Positions 47,253-58,507 of a stretch of 64,000 nt of DNA are shown piece after piece. Each line of letters starts with the position of its first letter. The first letter of the stretch is position 1. Source of the stretch: Candidatus Sulfotelmatobacter sp. (GTDB lineage Bacteria > Acidobacteriota > Terriglobia > Terriglobales > Acidobacteriaceae). The notes beneath the pieces were generated by a model that saw only the letters and a list, made by a program, of their open reading frames with translations, was not told the origin of the DNA and searched no databases. Position numbers and translations under genes: made by a program. Location of the stretch: the NCBI GenBank assembly GCA_025462865.1, contig JAOAPI010000032.1, positions 18,882 through 82,881 of the forward strand. The letters run 5' to 3'.

Positions 47253-48890
47253 CTAGTGCGCGGGGCTTGCCGGCGCCTCCGCAACCCAAAAATAGTCCAA
47301 GTGCTGTGCAGCATAGTGGCCGAGATAGGACACCCGGCGTCCGGCTACGAGCCCGGCAATCTCAACCTCTGAATTTTCCGGCGCCGCTACCAAATGTTCT
47401 TGTTGAGGAATGGTACCCCAATCGTAATTGAAGGTTAACTGATTACGATAAAACGTCAGGCCGTATTCCAGTTCGCGGTGCACGTGGTAAACGGCCAAGG
47501 GCAGCCGATGAGTTTCGATGCTTGCAATTTCCTGCGCCACAGGACGGGCTGATAGTGTCTGGTCGATAGCCGACGCAGAACCGGGCCTCAACGCCGCTCC
47601 CACAGTCAGGACCACTGGTATCAACGTGACGAACCTCAACATCCGGAGACCCGACTGGCGCACGAGTGTAAGCGCGATACCGGCGCAAAGCACAAATGCA
47701 ATAGCCAGCGCGCCAAGCATTGGACGTCCTCCGGGCAGGCGATGCTGTGTTACCAGGTAGGCAATCAGCAGCGCCGGCACAATCAGCACCGTCGCGAGCA
47801 GCGCATGCAGCACAACAAGGCCTCTTGGGGCTGCTGCAGTTTCGTCTCCGAGCAAACGCTGCCGTAAGTATTCCGCCAGCAGAATGCCGCCCGCAGGAAT
47901 TGCGGGAAGAATATAACCGGGCAGTTTCGACTGCGAGATGGAAAAAAATATGATGGGTACGACCAACCAGCAGCAGGCGAACATGGGAAGTTGATTCCCG
48001 AGATCACTGTTGCCTCTGGGATTCGATTTTGGGATGGACTGCCACAAGCGAACTGTCTGAAAACATGCCGCCGTGACGAAGGCGGTCCACGGAAGTAGCG
48101 CCAACGCCGTTACCGGGAGGTAATACCAGAACGGCTCAGGATGGTGGTACAAATTTGTCGAAAACCGTGCGAGGTTGTGCTCAACGATGAATGAGTGAAA
48201 AAAATCCGGATTACGCATCTGCACCGCGAAGTACCACGGCAGGGCAATCGCGCAGAACAACAGGATCCCCGGCAGCCAAAGTGTCTTGAAGGCCAAGCGA
48301 AAGTCGCGAGCTGCCGCCGTATAGAGGACAATGACCAAGGCAGCGAGGAATGGCGCGACCGGACCTTTCGCCAGCATTCCTAATGCGACGAAGGCATAAA
48401 AAGCGGCGAGATAGATTTTCTTTCCGCTCTCCCGCCAGGCCCACCAGCCGAGCATGGCTAGCGTGAAAGCCGCGGCCAGAGCCATGTCCATCGATGCGGC
48501 GCGGGCGTACCCAATGATTCCCGCGGAGGACGCCACGATCAAGGCTCCATCCAATTCAAATCCAGGCCGGAAGCGACGCAAGAAAAGGTAAATTGCCAAT
48601 ACGAGCAAAGTGGCGTCGAACACTGAAGGCAGACGCGCCGCCCAATCGCTCACTCCGAACATCGAGTACGCAATCATGGCCTGCCAGTAATATAGGGGTG
48701 GTTTCTCTAGCCAAGGCCGGCCATACAACACCGGAGTAATCCAGTCGTGCCGCTGCAACATTTCGCGTGCCACCTGCGCGTAACGTGGTTCATCGGCGCC
48801 GATTAGCCCGAACCGCCCAAGTCCATACAAAAATAGAAAAGCGCAGAAGCCCGCAAGCATCAAAGCGTCGGTACGGGTGCGATTCGTCAT
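47253..48890 (-). CDS. Glycosyltransferase family 39-like (ArnT/PMT type) membrane protein
   Basis: This 545-residue protein has about 12 TM segments. The first periplasmic loop carries GLIGADEPRYAQVAREML with the catalytic acidic pair DE, followed by WLEKPPLYYW, typical of ArnT/PMT_2 enzymes. They move sugars from polyprenyl phosphate to lipid A or proteins on the periplasmic side. No arn cluster is nearby, so the donor and acceptor are unknown. Confidence 0.9.
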   Translation of the reverse strand: MTNRTRTDALMLAGFCAFLFLYGLGRFGLIGADEPRYAQVAREMLQRHDWITPVLYGRPWLEKPPLYYWQAMIAYSMFGVSDWAARLPSVFDATLLVLAIYLFLRRFRPGFELDGALIVASSAGIIGYARAASMDMALAAAFTLAMLGWWAWRESGKKIYLAAFYAFVALGMLAKGPVAPFLAALVIVLYTAAARDFRLAFKTLWLPGILLFCAIALPWYFAVQMRNPDFFHSFIVEHNLARFSTNLYHHPEPFWYYLPVTALALLPWTAFVTAACFQTVRLWQSIPKSNPRGNSDLGNQLPMFACCWLVVPIIFFSISQSKLPGYILPAIPAGGILLAEYLRQRLLGDETAAAPRGLVVLHALLATVLIVPALLIAYLVTQHRLPGGRPMLGALAIAFVLCAGIALTLVRQSGLRMLRFVTLIPVVLTVGAALRPGSASAIDQTLSARPVAQEIASIETHRLPLAVYHVHRELEYGLTFYRNQLTFNYDWGTIPQQEHLVAAPENSEVEIAGLVAGRRVSYLGHYAAQHLDYFWVAEAPASPAH

Positions 48891-49019
48891 GCGGACAGAA
48901 TTTCTGGAGCTGTGGACGTCATTGAAACTATTTATTTTCTGACTGTAGATTGAAAAGCGAATACCGAAAGTTTACCGACCAGGCAATCAAGAATCCGCCG
49001 CGAAGAGTAGCTCGTGAAG

Positions 49020-49967
49020 CTATTGTACGGGAGGCCCGCGTCGTATCTGATCCAAGACTCGGCGAACGGCGACAAGGAGGGGCCCATCCACCGAACAGCC
49101 ACTGGCGCACTCGTGGCCACCACCTCCAAAACCTTCTGCCACCTGCGCCACGTCGAGCTTTCCCTTGCTGCGCAGGCTTACTCGAAGACGTCCGTCGGGA
49201 AGTTCGCGGAAGAATGCCGCTACCTCGAGTTCGCCAATCGAGAGCACGTAATTCACTAGCCCTTCACAATCTTCTTCCTTTGCGTCGCAACGTTCCATTT
49301 GCTTCTGCGTAACCCAAGTCCAGCCCACATTGCCTTCGGTGTTCAGGTTGCGCAAAGCCTCTCCCAGCAACCGCATCTTGCCGACAGAGTGGGCGAAATA
49401 AATGCTACGCGCGCAGTGCGACGGGTCAGCGCCCGCCAACACAAGTTCGCGCGCCAGGGCGAATGTATGCTCGTTCGTCCCCTGAAACATGAATGATCCC
49501 GTATCCGTCATCAGTGCGGTGTAAAGGCAGGTAGCCATCTCCGGAGAGAACGGCGTCCCCGCTTCGCGCGCCAAGCGAAAAACCATTTCTCCGGTGGCTA
49601 CAGCGTGCGGATCGATCCAGTTCACATCGGCAAAGGGTCGCCCGCTTACATGATGGTCGATGCTGATGAGGAATCGATTTTCCAGACCTTCAAGCCGCGT
49701 GCGATGAATGCTGTCGCACTCGAGAATGATGGCGGCGTCATAGTTGCCGGCGATCCGATCGGCCTGCAATACCTGGTCGGCGAAAGGGAGCGTGCGATAG
49801 ATTCGCGGTACGCCGTCGTGCAGCACCACGTCGGCCTGCTTCCCCATGGCGCGCAGGACCTGGCAACACGCCAGCGCCGAACCGATCGCATCGCCATCGG
49901 GCCGTGCGTGCGAGGTCAGCACGAATCGATTTCGCTGCTCGATTTGCTGGAGAACATCCTGCAACAT
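49020..49967 (-). CDS. nrnA: DHH/DHHA1 phosphoesterase, NrnA-like oligoribonuclease/pAp phosphatase
   Basis: This 315-residue protein has the DHH motifs: HARPDGDAIGSALA at residues 20-33, ECDSIHRT, and ISIDHHVSGRPF near 103. The C-terminal DHHA1 domain ends GFGGGGHECASG. NrnA degrades short RNA and converts pAp to AMP. It lies 5 bp after rbfA, at the end of the rimP-nusA-infB operon, a common bacterial arrangement. Confidence 0.94.
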   Translation of the reverse strand: MLQDVLQQIEQRNRFVLTSHARPDGDAIGSALACCQVLRAMGKQADVVLHDGVPRIYRTLPFADQVLQADRIAGNYDAAIILECDSIHRTRLEGLENRFLISIDHHVSGRPFADVNWIDPHAVATGEMVFRLAREAGTPFSPEMATCLYTALMTDTGSFMFQGTNEHTFALARELVLAGADPSHCARSIYFAHSVGKMRLLGEALRNLNTEGNVGWTWVTQKQMERCDAKEEDCEGLVNYVLSIGELEVAAFFRELPDGRLRVSLRSKGKLDVAQVAEGFGGGGHECASGCSVDGPLLVAVRRVLDQIRRGPPVQ

Positions 49968-49972
49968 GAGTT

Positions 49973-50365
49973 CTACGCTTTCTTCTCATCCGACTTCGCG
50001 CGGGCCTTCATTCTTTTTTTCGCCCGCGCCAATAACTCTTCCACTCGCGCCTTCTCGCGCTCCGACCGATCCAGCCGGAAATACAATTCCGGCGCGCGCC
50101 TGCGCCGCAAGCGCTCCACTAATTCGTGTTTTATGTATTCCTTCGCGGCGAGCAGGCCTTCAAGACTTCGCTCCGCCTCCTGGTCATCGCCGTCCACATC
50201 CACCAAAACCTGCGCGGAGCGGCCATCATCCGCTACATGTACCGCAGTCACCCTGACCAGCCCGATGCGCGGATCGGCCAGTTCCCCTTCCACAAGAGTC
50301 TCAATCTCTTCACGCAAGGCCTCACCCAAACGCCCGCGATGATATTTCAGCCCGCGCTTCTCCAC
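49973..50365 (-). CDS. rbfA: Ribosome-binding factor A
   Basis: The 130-residue product has the KH-like RbfA core (GLVRVTAVHVADDGRSAQVLV, RSEREKARVEELL region at the C-terminus). RbfA matures the 30S subunit and aids cold growth. It is in the canonical infB-rbfA order, with DUF503 inserted upstream. A 225-bp gap with heptamer arrays precedes it. Confidence 0.95.
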   Translation of the reverse strand: MEKRGLKYHRGRLGEALREEIETLVEGELADPRIGLVRVTAVHVADDGRSAQVLVDVDGDDQEAERSLEGLLAAKEYIKHELVERLRRRRAPELYFRLDRSEREKARVEELLARAKKRMKARAKSDEKKA

Positions 50366-50509
50366 CGCTCACCTCGAAGTAAAACGCATGAGAATATCAG
50401 AAAATCGACCCCACGTGTTGGCTCTGAAGTGCTATTGTCGCGCACAAGTGAGCGATCGTGGTAAGTACAGAGGTAACAATGTGATAGAGGACGACGTCTT
50501 TAGTCTGTA

Positions 50510-50579
50510 GTCGTTGGTCGTTGGCAAACCCATGGGCAGGTCGCTCGGGAGAACGACCAACGACTGACGACCAACGACC
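50510..50579. repeat. Inverted heptamer arrays, GTCGTTG / CGACCAA family
   Basis: Left: GTCGTTG twice (50510-50523). Right: CGACCAA, CGACTGA, CGACCAA, CGACC (50554-50579). The arms are reverse complements and could form a hairpin in the DUF503-rbfA gap. Confidence 0.8.
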
Positions 50580-50590
50580 GATCTTGATGG

Positions 50591-50878
50591 CTACAGATAC
50601 TCCACAAACGAGTCGGAGATATCCGCCCCATGATTGTTGGCGACGCGCGTGGCCTGCCGCTCAACGTTCTTCATCAATCCATCAAGGTAGTCGTGCGAAT
50701 CCGAAATGCTCACCACACCAATGGTGGCCCGATTCCAAAGGTTGCTGGCTTGGAGTTCGGCGACCGAAATGTTGAAGCTGGCGCGCAGCCGGTCTTTCAA
50801 ACTTCGTACGACTTGCCTTTTATCCTTAAGCGATTGTGCCGCTTCAATGTGGAGTTCGAGGGTGAGAAAGGCAATCAT
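50591..50878 (-). CDS. DUF503 family protein
   Basis: The 95-residue protein begins MIAFLTLELHIEAAQSLKDK and continues with RQVVRSLKDRLRASFNISVAEL, both diagnostic of DUF503. The family is found between infB and rbfA in many bacteria. Its function is unknown but the synteny suggests a role in ribosome biogenesis or translation. Confidence 0.95.
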   Translation of the reverse strand: MIAFLTLELHIEAAQSLKDKRQVVRSLKDRLRASFNISVAELQASNLWNRATIGVVSISDSHDYLDGLMKNVERQATRVANNHGADISDSFVEYL

Positions 50879-50883
50879 GCGGT

Positions 50884-50968
50884 GATCAGTGGCTAGTGAT
50901 CAGTGAGCAGCAAGACCACGAATCACAAGAGCCACGGATTTAGCTGGCCACTAACCACTAACCACGGT
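50884..50968. repeat. Inverted heptamer arrays between infB and DUF503
   Basis: Left: GATCAGT, GGCTAGT, GATCAGT, GAGCAGC (50884-50911). Right: CCACTAA, CCACTAA, CCACGGT (50948-50968). All are in 7-bp register and the two sides are partly complementary. They fill the whole 92-bp gap. Confidence 0.8.
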
Positions 50969-50970
50969 TT

Positions 50971-53841
50971 TTAAGCAATCACTTCTGCGGCAATTCTCTC
51001 GGTGACGAAAGCCTCAATCACGTCGCCGACTTTGATGTCGCCATAGCTGGAGATTGAGATGCCGCACTCCATGCCATTCGTGACTTGGCTGGCATCATCC
51101 TTAAAGCGGCGCAGCGAACCGACTTTTCCTTTAAACACCTGGACGTTGTCGCGCAGCAGGCGGACTTCAGAGTCGCGTTTGATCAAGCCATCGCTCACGC
51201 GGCAACCAGCGACAGTGCCTACCTTCGGGATGCGGAAAACATTCAGCACTTCCGCGCGGCCCTGGTAATTTTCCTTGATAGTCGGTTCGAGCAAGCCGCT
51301 CATCGCGCGCTTGATCTCATCCTGCAATTCGTAAATGATCGAGTGCAGGCGGATATCCACTTTTTCCTGCTCGGCAATTTCCTGTGCTTTACGCTCCGGC
51401 CGCACGTTGAAGCCGATAATGATCGCATTCGATGCCGAGGCCAGCAGGACGTCAGTCTCCGTAATTGCACCCACACCAGAGCGCAATAACTTGAGGCGGA
51501 CTTTTTCGTTCGAGAGTTTTGTTAGCAGATCGGTAATTACTTCCACCGAACCCTGCACATCACCCTTTAGAATCACATTCAGTTCCTTGGTGCCCGCTGC
51601 CTTGATCTGTTCCGCCAACCCTTCGAGGGAGACGCGAGAACTCTTGGCCAACGCGGCTTCGCGCGATTTCTGTTCGCGGTATTCCGAAATGCCGCGAGCC
51701 TTGTCACGATCGGCCACCACCACAAACTGGTCGCCCGCCTGTGGCAGCGCTTCAATGCCAATGATTTCTACCGGCGTCGACGGCGGGGCAGTCTGCAACT
51801 GCGCTCCGCGGTCATCAAACATCGCTCGCACTTTTCCGTAGACGTTACCGACGACAAAATTGTCGCCCGCGTTCAGCGTTCCGTTCTGCACCAGCACCGT
51901 TGCCACGGGGCCACGGCCGCGATCCAGCTTAGCTTCGAGCACCACACCAGTTGCTGCGCGCTCGGGCGTTGCCTTCAACTCGCCAAGATCAGCAACTAGG
52001 CAAATCATTTCCATCAACAGATTCAGGTTCGTTTTCTTCTTTGCCGAGACGTCCACGAACACAGTTTTGCCGCCCCACTCTTCCGGCACCAATCCCCGGT
52101 CAGCAAGCTGTTTCTTGACGCGGTCCGGCAACGCGTCCGGCTTATCGATTTTGTTCACCGCCACGATAATAGGGACTTCGGCGGCGTGCGCGTGGTCAAT
52201 GGCTTCAAGCGTCTGCGGCATAACACCGTCATCGGCCGCGACCACCAGCACCACAATGTCAGTTGCTTTCGCGCCCCGCGACCGCATACGCGTGAATGCT
52301 TCGTGACCGGGCGTGTCCAAGAACACAATCTCGCGTCCGAACGCCGGCGATTCCTTGTCGGTAATTCGAACTTTGTATGCGCCGATGTGCTGAGTGATGC
52401 CACCTGCTTCTCCGCCAGCCACATTCGTGATTCGAATGGAGTCGAGCAGCGTCGTCTTGCCGTGATCGACATGGCCCATGATCGTAACCACGGGCGGACG
52501 GATCCCGGTTTCAGGGACGGACTCTACTCCCGCAGCCGCGGCATCCACTTCTTTCGCAGTCTGCTCTTCGAACGTAATCACGTTCGTATCCGCTCCAAAG
52601 AAGCGGGCCATTTCGCTGGCCAGTTCCGCGTCGAGCGTCTGGTTGATCGTGGCGAAGACACCCTTGGAGAGCAATCGCGAAATCAAATCCTTAGCGCGAA
52701 CTTCCAGCTTTTCCGCCAGATCTTTTACGCTGATGCCTTCCGCGATGGTGATGCTGCGCGTGATCGGAAGAGGCTCATTCGACACCACCATGCGCGGGGG
52801 CGGCGTATAGCCCTTCATTGGGCCTTCCTTCACCCCGCGAGGGACATACCGTTGGCCGGGCCGTCGCGCCGGACCACCGGGGCGGCTACCAGGACGCGTC
52901 GTTCCGGGAGGCGGAAGCGCCGGACCAACTCCCAGCGGGCGCGCTCCTGCAGGTGCTGACCGCGTGGGATGCATGGGCCGACGTTCGCCAGGACGCAACG
53001 GCGGGCGTGGACCTCCACCGGCAACTGGCGGACGTCGCTGAAAGATAGGTTGGCCCGGCACGGGACGTCCCGGAGCGGGACGCATCGCGCCACCAATCGG
53101 AACTCCAGGCTGAACCGGTGGCGGAGCAGGGCGCAAAGGCGCTTTGTACACCGGCCTTGGGCCAGTTTGCGGAACGATCATGCGCGGCGCCGGTGGCGGC
53201 GGAGCGACCGGGCGGACAGGGGCCGAAGCCGCGGGCGCAGCAGACGCGGGAACAGCAGGCGGTGCTGCCGCTACTGGCATTTGTGACGCTGGCGCCGGCG
53301 CAACCGGGCGCGGCGCAACTGCGGGCGCTGCGGGCGAGGGCGCGATAACGGGTCGTGCGGAAACGGGCGCGGCGACCTGAGGAGCTGGAGTTGGCGGAAG
53401 TGGCGTACTGGGTGGCCTGGTGGCTGGCGGAGCAACTATCGTAGGACGGCTCACTCCCGCAGGAGGCGCGGCCGCAGATTTTTCTGCCGGAGCCTGTGCC
53501 GCTGGAGGAGCTGCGACACGTGGCGCCACCGGCGGCGCGGCTGCCTCCTTCTTTTGCGTAATCGCTCTCAGCACATCCCCGGGGCGGGAAATGTTCGAGA
53601 GATCAATTTTCGTTTTGATTTCTTCTTCGCTGCGCAGTGTACGCGAACTGGACTTGCCTGCGGAAGAGGAGCCTTCGGCGGAAGAACGGATATACACACG
53701 TACCTTCTCCGCTTCGTGTTCCTCCAAAGAACTGGAGTGAGTTTTTTTCTCAGTCACTCCGACCAGCGGGAGGGTGTCAAGAATAGCCCGGCTCTTTACT
53801 TCCAGCTCACGGGCAAGATCGTTAATTCGAACCTTACTCAT
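50971..53841 (-). CDS. infB: Translation initiation factor IF-2
   Basis: The 956-residue protein has an IF2_N domain at the start (INDLARELEVKSRAILDTL), and a long Ala/Pro/Arg-rich linker (about 80-340) with repeated APP/RPG motifs. A second IF2_N copy lies near 365-415. The G domain begins near residue 455 with GHVDHGKTT, DTPGHEAFTRM and NKID. Domains II-IV complete it. It places initiator tRNA on the 30S subunit. The extended linker is common in Acidobacteriota and some other phyla. Confidence 0.98.
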   Translation of the reverse strand: MSKVRINDLARELEVKSRAILDTLPLVGVTEKKTHSSSLEEHEAEKVRVYIRSSAEGSSSAGKSSSRTLRSEEEIKTKIDLSNISRPGDVLRAITQKKEAAAPPVAPRVAAPPAAQAPAEKSAAAPPAGVSRPTIVAPPATRPPSTPLPPTPAPQVAAPVSARPVIAPSPAAPAVAPRPVAPAPASQMPVAAAPPAVPASAAPAASAPVRPVAPPPPAPRMIVPQTGPRPVYKAPLRPAPPPVQPGVPIGGAMRPAPGRPVPGQPIFQRRPPVAGGGPRPPLRPGERRPMHPTRSAPAGARPLGVGPALPPPGTTRPGSRPGGPARRPGQRYVPRGVKEGPMKGYTPPPRMVVSNEPLPITRSITIAEGISVKDLAEKLEVRAKDLISRLLSKGVFATINQTLDAELASEMARFFGADTNVITFEEQTAKEVDAAAAGVESVPETGIRPPVVTIMGHVDHGKTTLLDSIRITNVAGGEAGGITQHIGAYKVRITDKESPAFGREIVFLDTPGHEAFTRMRSRGAKATDIVVLVVAADDGVMPQTLEAIDHAHAAEVPIIVAVNKIDKPDALPDRVKKQLADRGLVPEEWGGKTVFVDVSAKKKTNLNLLMEMICLVADLGELKATPERAATGVVLEAKLDRGRGPVATVLVQNGTLNAGDNFVVGNVYGKVRAMFDDRGAQLQTAPPSTPVEIIGIEALPQAGDQFVVVADRDKARGISEYREQKSREAALAKSSRVSLEGLAEQIKAAGTKELNVILKGDVQGSVEVITDLLTKLSNEKVRLKLLRSGVGAITETDVLLASASNAIIIGFNVRPERKAQEIAEQEKVDIRLHSIIYELQDEIKRAMSGLLEPTIKENYQGRAEVLNVFRIPKVGTVAGCRVSDGLIKRDSEVRLLRDNVQVFKGKVGSLRRFKDDASQVTNGMECGISISSYGDIKVGDVIEAFVTERIAAEVIA

Positions 53842-53943
53842 CCGGCCTTTCGTTTCTCCGTGCTGTAGTTAGGTCTTCATTGCGACCTCACGGAGTCAAT
53901 TTCTTTGGTCCCACGCCGTCGAACTCATGCCAGCGTGCCATCA

Positions 53944-55482
53944 TTATTCTCGGGTTTCGGAAGCGTTCTCTGCTTCCACGGCAGGCTCTTCCTCAGTACT
54001 CTTTGCCTGCCCTTCGTTCTCGCCGCCATCTGCGGCCTCTGGCTCGCTGACCTCTTCGGCCTCTGGCGCCACGGCCTCTTCACTTACGGCGGATTCCTCA
54101 ACAGGGGCCACTTCTTCTGCCGCGGCTACGCCTTCGATCGTCTCTGTGGACCCTTCGGCGACGGCCGCCTCGCCCTCAACCACTTCGCCCTCAAGGGCTA
54201 TGCCTTCGAGGCTGGCAAAATAATTATTCACCGCTAGGCTGATTTTTTCCACCGTCTTGGGCCCAATGCCCTCGATGGCCTCAAGCTGCTCCGGCGTCAT
54301 ATCCGCCAGGGCTTCTACGGTTGTGACCCCAGCAGCACCCAGCTTTTCGACCAGTCCTTCACCTAGACCGGGGACACTCTCCAAAGGAGTTGAGGTCTGC
54401 GGCACCATTGCCGACATCTGCTGTTCAACTTCCTGCCGCTTCTCTTCTTCGCTCTTAATGTCAATCTTCCAGCCCAGCAACTTGGCGGCGAGCCGAACGT
54501 TTTGGCCTTTCTTGCCGATAGCAAGGGAAAGTTGGCTGTCGTCGACCACCACTTCAAGATGCTTGCCGCCCGAGTCGACCACAGTAACTTTGCTGACTTT
54601 CGCGGGCTGCAGAGCTTTCTCAGCGAAGGTGACAGCATCTTCGTGATACTCGATGATGTCAATCTTCTCTCCGTGCAGTTCGCGGATGATCGACTGCACC
54701 CGCATTCCCTTCATGCCGACACAGGCGCCCACCGCGTCCACATCTTTGTCCTTGGACAAGACTGCGATCTTGGTGCGTTCGCCAGCCTCGCGCGCGATAG
54801 CTCGAATCACGACTGTGCCGTCATAAATTTCCGGCACTTCAGTCTGGAACAAATGCTGCACCAGATCGGGCACGGCGCGCGAGGCCACGACGGCAGGTCC
54901 CTTCGAGGCTTTTTCCACGCGCGCAATCACCACTCGGACCCGCTCTCCGATTGCAAACGACTCCAGCCGCGATTGCTCCTTGCGGGGCATACGCGCCTCG
55001 GCCTTGCCAATGTCGAAGATTACATCCGGACCTTCTACTCGCTTGACGGTCGCATTCACTACTTCGCCGACACGTCCGATGTATTCGTTATAAACCGTGT
55101 CTCGCTCCGCCTCGCGCACCTTCTGGAAGATCACCTGCTTTGCCAGCTGTGCCGCAATGCGTCCCAGAATTCCTTCGGTAACTTTGGGAATCCGCAACTC
55201 ACCGCCAACTTCCAGGGCCGGATCAGACTTACGCGCATCTTCCAACGTGATCTGTAGCAGCGGATCTTCGACCTGCTCGGGAGTTTCAACCACGGTTTTC
55301 ACCGCGTAGGCATTGATCTTGCCTGTCTCCTTATCCAGTTCGGCGCGCAGGTTTTCTTGCGTCTTGTAGTACTTGCGCGTCGCCATCACAATGGCATCTT
55401 CCACCGCACTGACTACTATCTGCGGATCAATGCCCTTCTCGCGGCTTAACGCGTCGATTGTGTTGTAAAGCTCACTTGCCAT
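53944..55482 (-). CDS. nusA: Transcription termination/antitermination factor NusA
   Basis: From MASELYNTIDALSREKGI the 512-residue product has the NusA N-domain, an S1 domain (VGEVVNATVKRVEG), two KH domains (VGACVGMKGMRVQSI, SLAIGKKGQNVRLAAKLLGW) and a helix-hairpin-helix (VPGLGEGLVEKLGAAGV, IEGIGPKTVEKI). An acidic tail of about 80 residues follows, rich in Glu and Ala. A nine-codon longer frame begins upstream of the ATG. Only a 102-bp gap separates it from infB; no ylxR gene is present between them. Confidence 0.97.
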   Translation of the reverse strand: MASELYNTIDALSREKGIDPQIVVSAVEDAIVMATRKYYKTQENLRAELDKETGKINAYAVKTVVETPEQVEDPLLQITLEDARKSDPALEVGGELRIPKVTEGILGRIAAQLAKQVIFQKVREAERDTVYNEYIGRVGEVVNATVKRVEGPDVIFDIGKAEARMPRKEQSRLESFAIGERVRVVIARVEKASKGPAVVASRAVPDLVQHLFQTEVPEIYDGTVVIRAIAREAGERTKIAVLSKDKDVDAVGACVGMKGMRVQSIIRELHGEKIDIIEYHEDAVTFAEKALQPAKVSKVTVVDSGGKHLEVVVDDSQLSLAIGKKGQNVRLAAKLLGWKIDIKSEEEKRQEVEQQMSAMVPQTSTPLESVPGLGEGLVEKLGAAGVTTVEALADMTPEQLEAIEGIGPKTVEKISLAVNNYFASLEGIALEGEVVEGEAAVAEGSTETIEGVAAAEEVAPVEESAVSEEAVAPEAEEVSEPEAADGGENEGQAKSTEEEPAVEAENASETRE

Positions 55483-55553
55483 AGAAAAACCATTTTGTAA
55501 ATTGGGCAATTTGGTAATTGGAAACCTAAAGCTCCACTCAATTATCCAATTCC

Positions 55554-56081
55554 CTAGATTTCCGGCACCAGATTCGCCTTCTCCACATTAGCGAATTCAA
55601 TTCCGATCTTCTGCCCTTGATCGGCCGCTGGGCCCATCTTCTTTTTCGACTTCTTGCTTGCTGCGCTCAAATCCAGCGTCAGCATCCCATCTCGAAAACT
55701 TTCCAGCCGTCCTTCGAAGTACCGATTATTGTTTACCGGTTGCCTGGTCATCAGCTTCATCCGGCTTCCGATGAAGCGCTCAAAATCGACAGCTTTCGTC
55801 AGCTTCCGATCCAGCCCCGGCGATGAGACTTCCAAGGTGTAACTGCCCGGCATTGCATCCTCGACATCCAGGATGACGCCGAACTCGCGGCTGAAGTTGA
55901 CGCAATCTCCGTGCGTAACTCCCGCCAGCGGATCGCCGCTCACCGCCCCAGGTTTGTCCAGAAACACGCGCAGCATGCGGGCGTTACCGCTCCCGCGCAA
56001 TTCGACGTCAACCACTTCCAACGCGCTGGAGGCTGCTACGCGCTCTGCAATCTCACGTACGCGATCAAGATCAAGTGCCAT
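55554..56081 (-). CDS. rimP: Ribosome maturation factor RimP
   Basis: The 175-residue product has the RimP N-terminal KH-like part (RVREIAERVAASSALEVVDVEL) and the DVEDAMPGSYTLEVSSPGLD block. A C-terminal SH3-like part follows (RMKLMTRQP...NRYFEGRLESFRDG). It assists 30S assembly and is the first gene of the rimP-nusA-infB operon. Confidence 0.95.
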   Translation of the reverse strand: MALDLDRVREIAERVAASSALEVVDVELRGSGNARMLRVFLDKPGAVSGDPLAGVTHGDCVNFSREFGVILDVEDAMPGSYTLEVSSPGLDRKLTKAVDFERFIGSRMKLMTRQPVNNNRYFEGRLESFRDGMLTLDLSAASKKSKKKMGPAADQGQKIGIEFANVEKANLVPEI

Positions 56082-56383
56082 GCATCCAATAACTTACGTT
56101 CCAGCGAGTCTGCACATTTCCCTGCAACGAAAAAGTGGGCTTGCGCCCACTGGTGTGCCTCGCCAAATGCCGGTACTACACAACAGTTCCAGTTTTCTAA
56201 TATACGCCGGAATAGGTGGAAAAGACAAACGGCACCGGCGGGCACTCTCACCCTTCGGATGGCCGTCAATTCGTCGCTGTCGTCCTCATTCTTTTAGGGT
56301 CTCCTAGCAGCATTTGCAGTAAACTTCTGTCCCATGGAGTTTGATTCCCAGGGAAGAAGCCGAGAGACCTTCGCGGGCCACCC
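56082..56383. other. 302-bp divergent region with rimP operon promoter and leader hairpin
   Basis: The minus-strand promoter is at 56199-56228. A perfect 7-bp hairpin with loop TTGC (56134-56151) lies in the predicted rimP leader. No gene was found. Confidence 0.5.
56199..56228 (-). promoter_or_regulatory. Candidate rimP-nusA-infB operon promoter
   Basis: On the minus strand TTGTCT (56228-56223) and TATATT (56204-56199) are separated by 18 bases. The -10 matches 5 of 6 and the -35 matches 4 of 6 consensus bases. The start of transcription would be about 110 bases before rimP. Confidence 0.45.
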
Positions 56384-56854
56384 ATGAACGTGCCACAAAC
56401 GTCCACGTCCCCAGCGCCGCCTTCCCTTGAGCAATACAAAGCCTACCTCGGGGACCTGGGCAATATCGGCACCAGGTATGCCACATCGAATGGATTCTAT
56501 CTTTCGGTCGTCACGGCGCTGCTGGGGCTTTTGACATATACCGCTGCGGGTGGCGCTTTCATGAGTTCGCAGCCGTATGTCGCCGTTGCGATTCCAGCCT
56601 TCGCAATTCTTGTCTGTTGGATTTGGTGGCGAACCGTGGCCTATTACGACAACTTGTTCGCGGCAAAGTTCAAAGTTTTGCGCGAGATGGAAGAGGCGGG
56701 CCCGTTTTTTCCCATTTACAGGCAAGAGTACAAATTCATCAAAGAGGGCAAGCCCCCGCATTCCATGCTGAGAAACGATCGCCTGGTACCCCTCCTTCTG
56801 GCAATCTTGTTCTTAGTCGTTTCTTTTTATATGCTGTGCAAACTCCACAGATAG
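56384..56854 (+). CDS. RipA-like small membrane protein
   Basis: The 156-residue protein reads YKAYLGDLGNIGTRYATSNGF, then two TM helices (YLSVVTALLGLLTY and YVAVAIPAFAILVCWIWW), then AAKFKVLREMEEAG and a final TM. This layout resembles the RipA-type octameric membrane protein group, but I cannot confirm it. Members are sometimes beside defence or stress genes; here the neighbours are rimP and guaB. Confidence 0.65.
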   Translation: MNVPQTSTSPAPPSLEQYKAYLGDLGNIGTRYATSNGFYLSVVTALLGLLTYTAAGGAFMSSQPYVAVAIPAFAILVCWIWWRTVAYYDNLFAAKFKVLREMEEAGPFFPIYRQEYKFIKEGKPPHSMLRNDRLVPLLLAILFLVVSFYMLCKLHR

Positions 56855-56953
56855 ACTTGTCGGTCTGCGGCTATTGGTATTCCAGATGTATGGGCACCGG
56901 CGGCACCGTTGCGAACACCGATTTGCGTGAACCCCGCGCCCTCTCTAGAATGA

Positions 56954-58498
<1,545 letters not shown>

Positions 58499-58507
58499 CC
58501 CGCGCTC

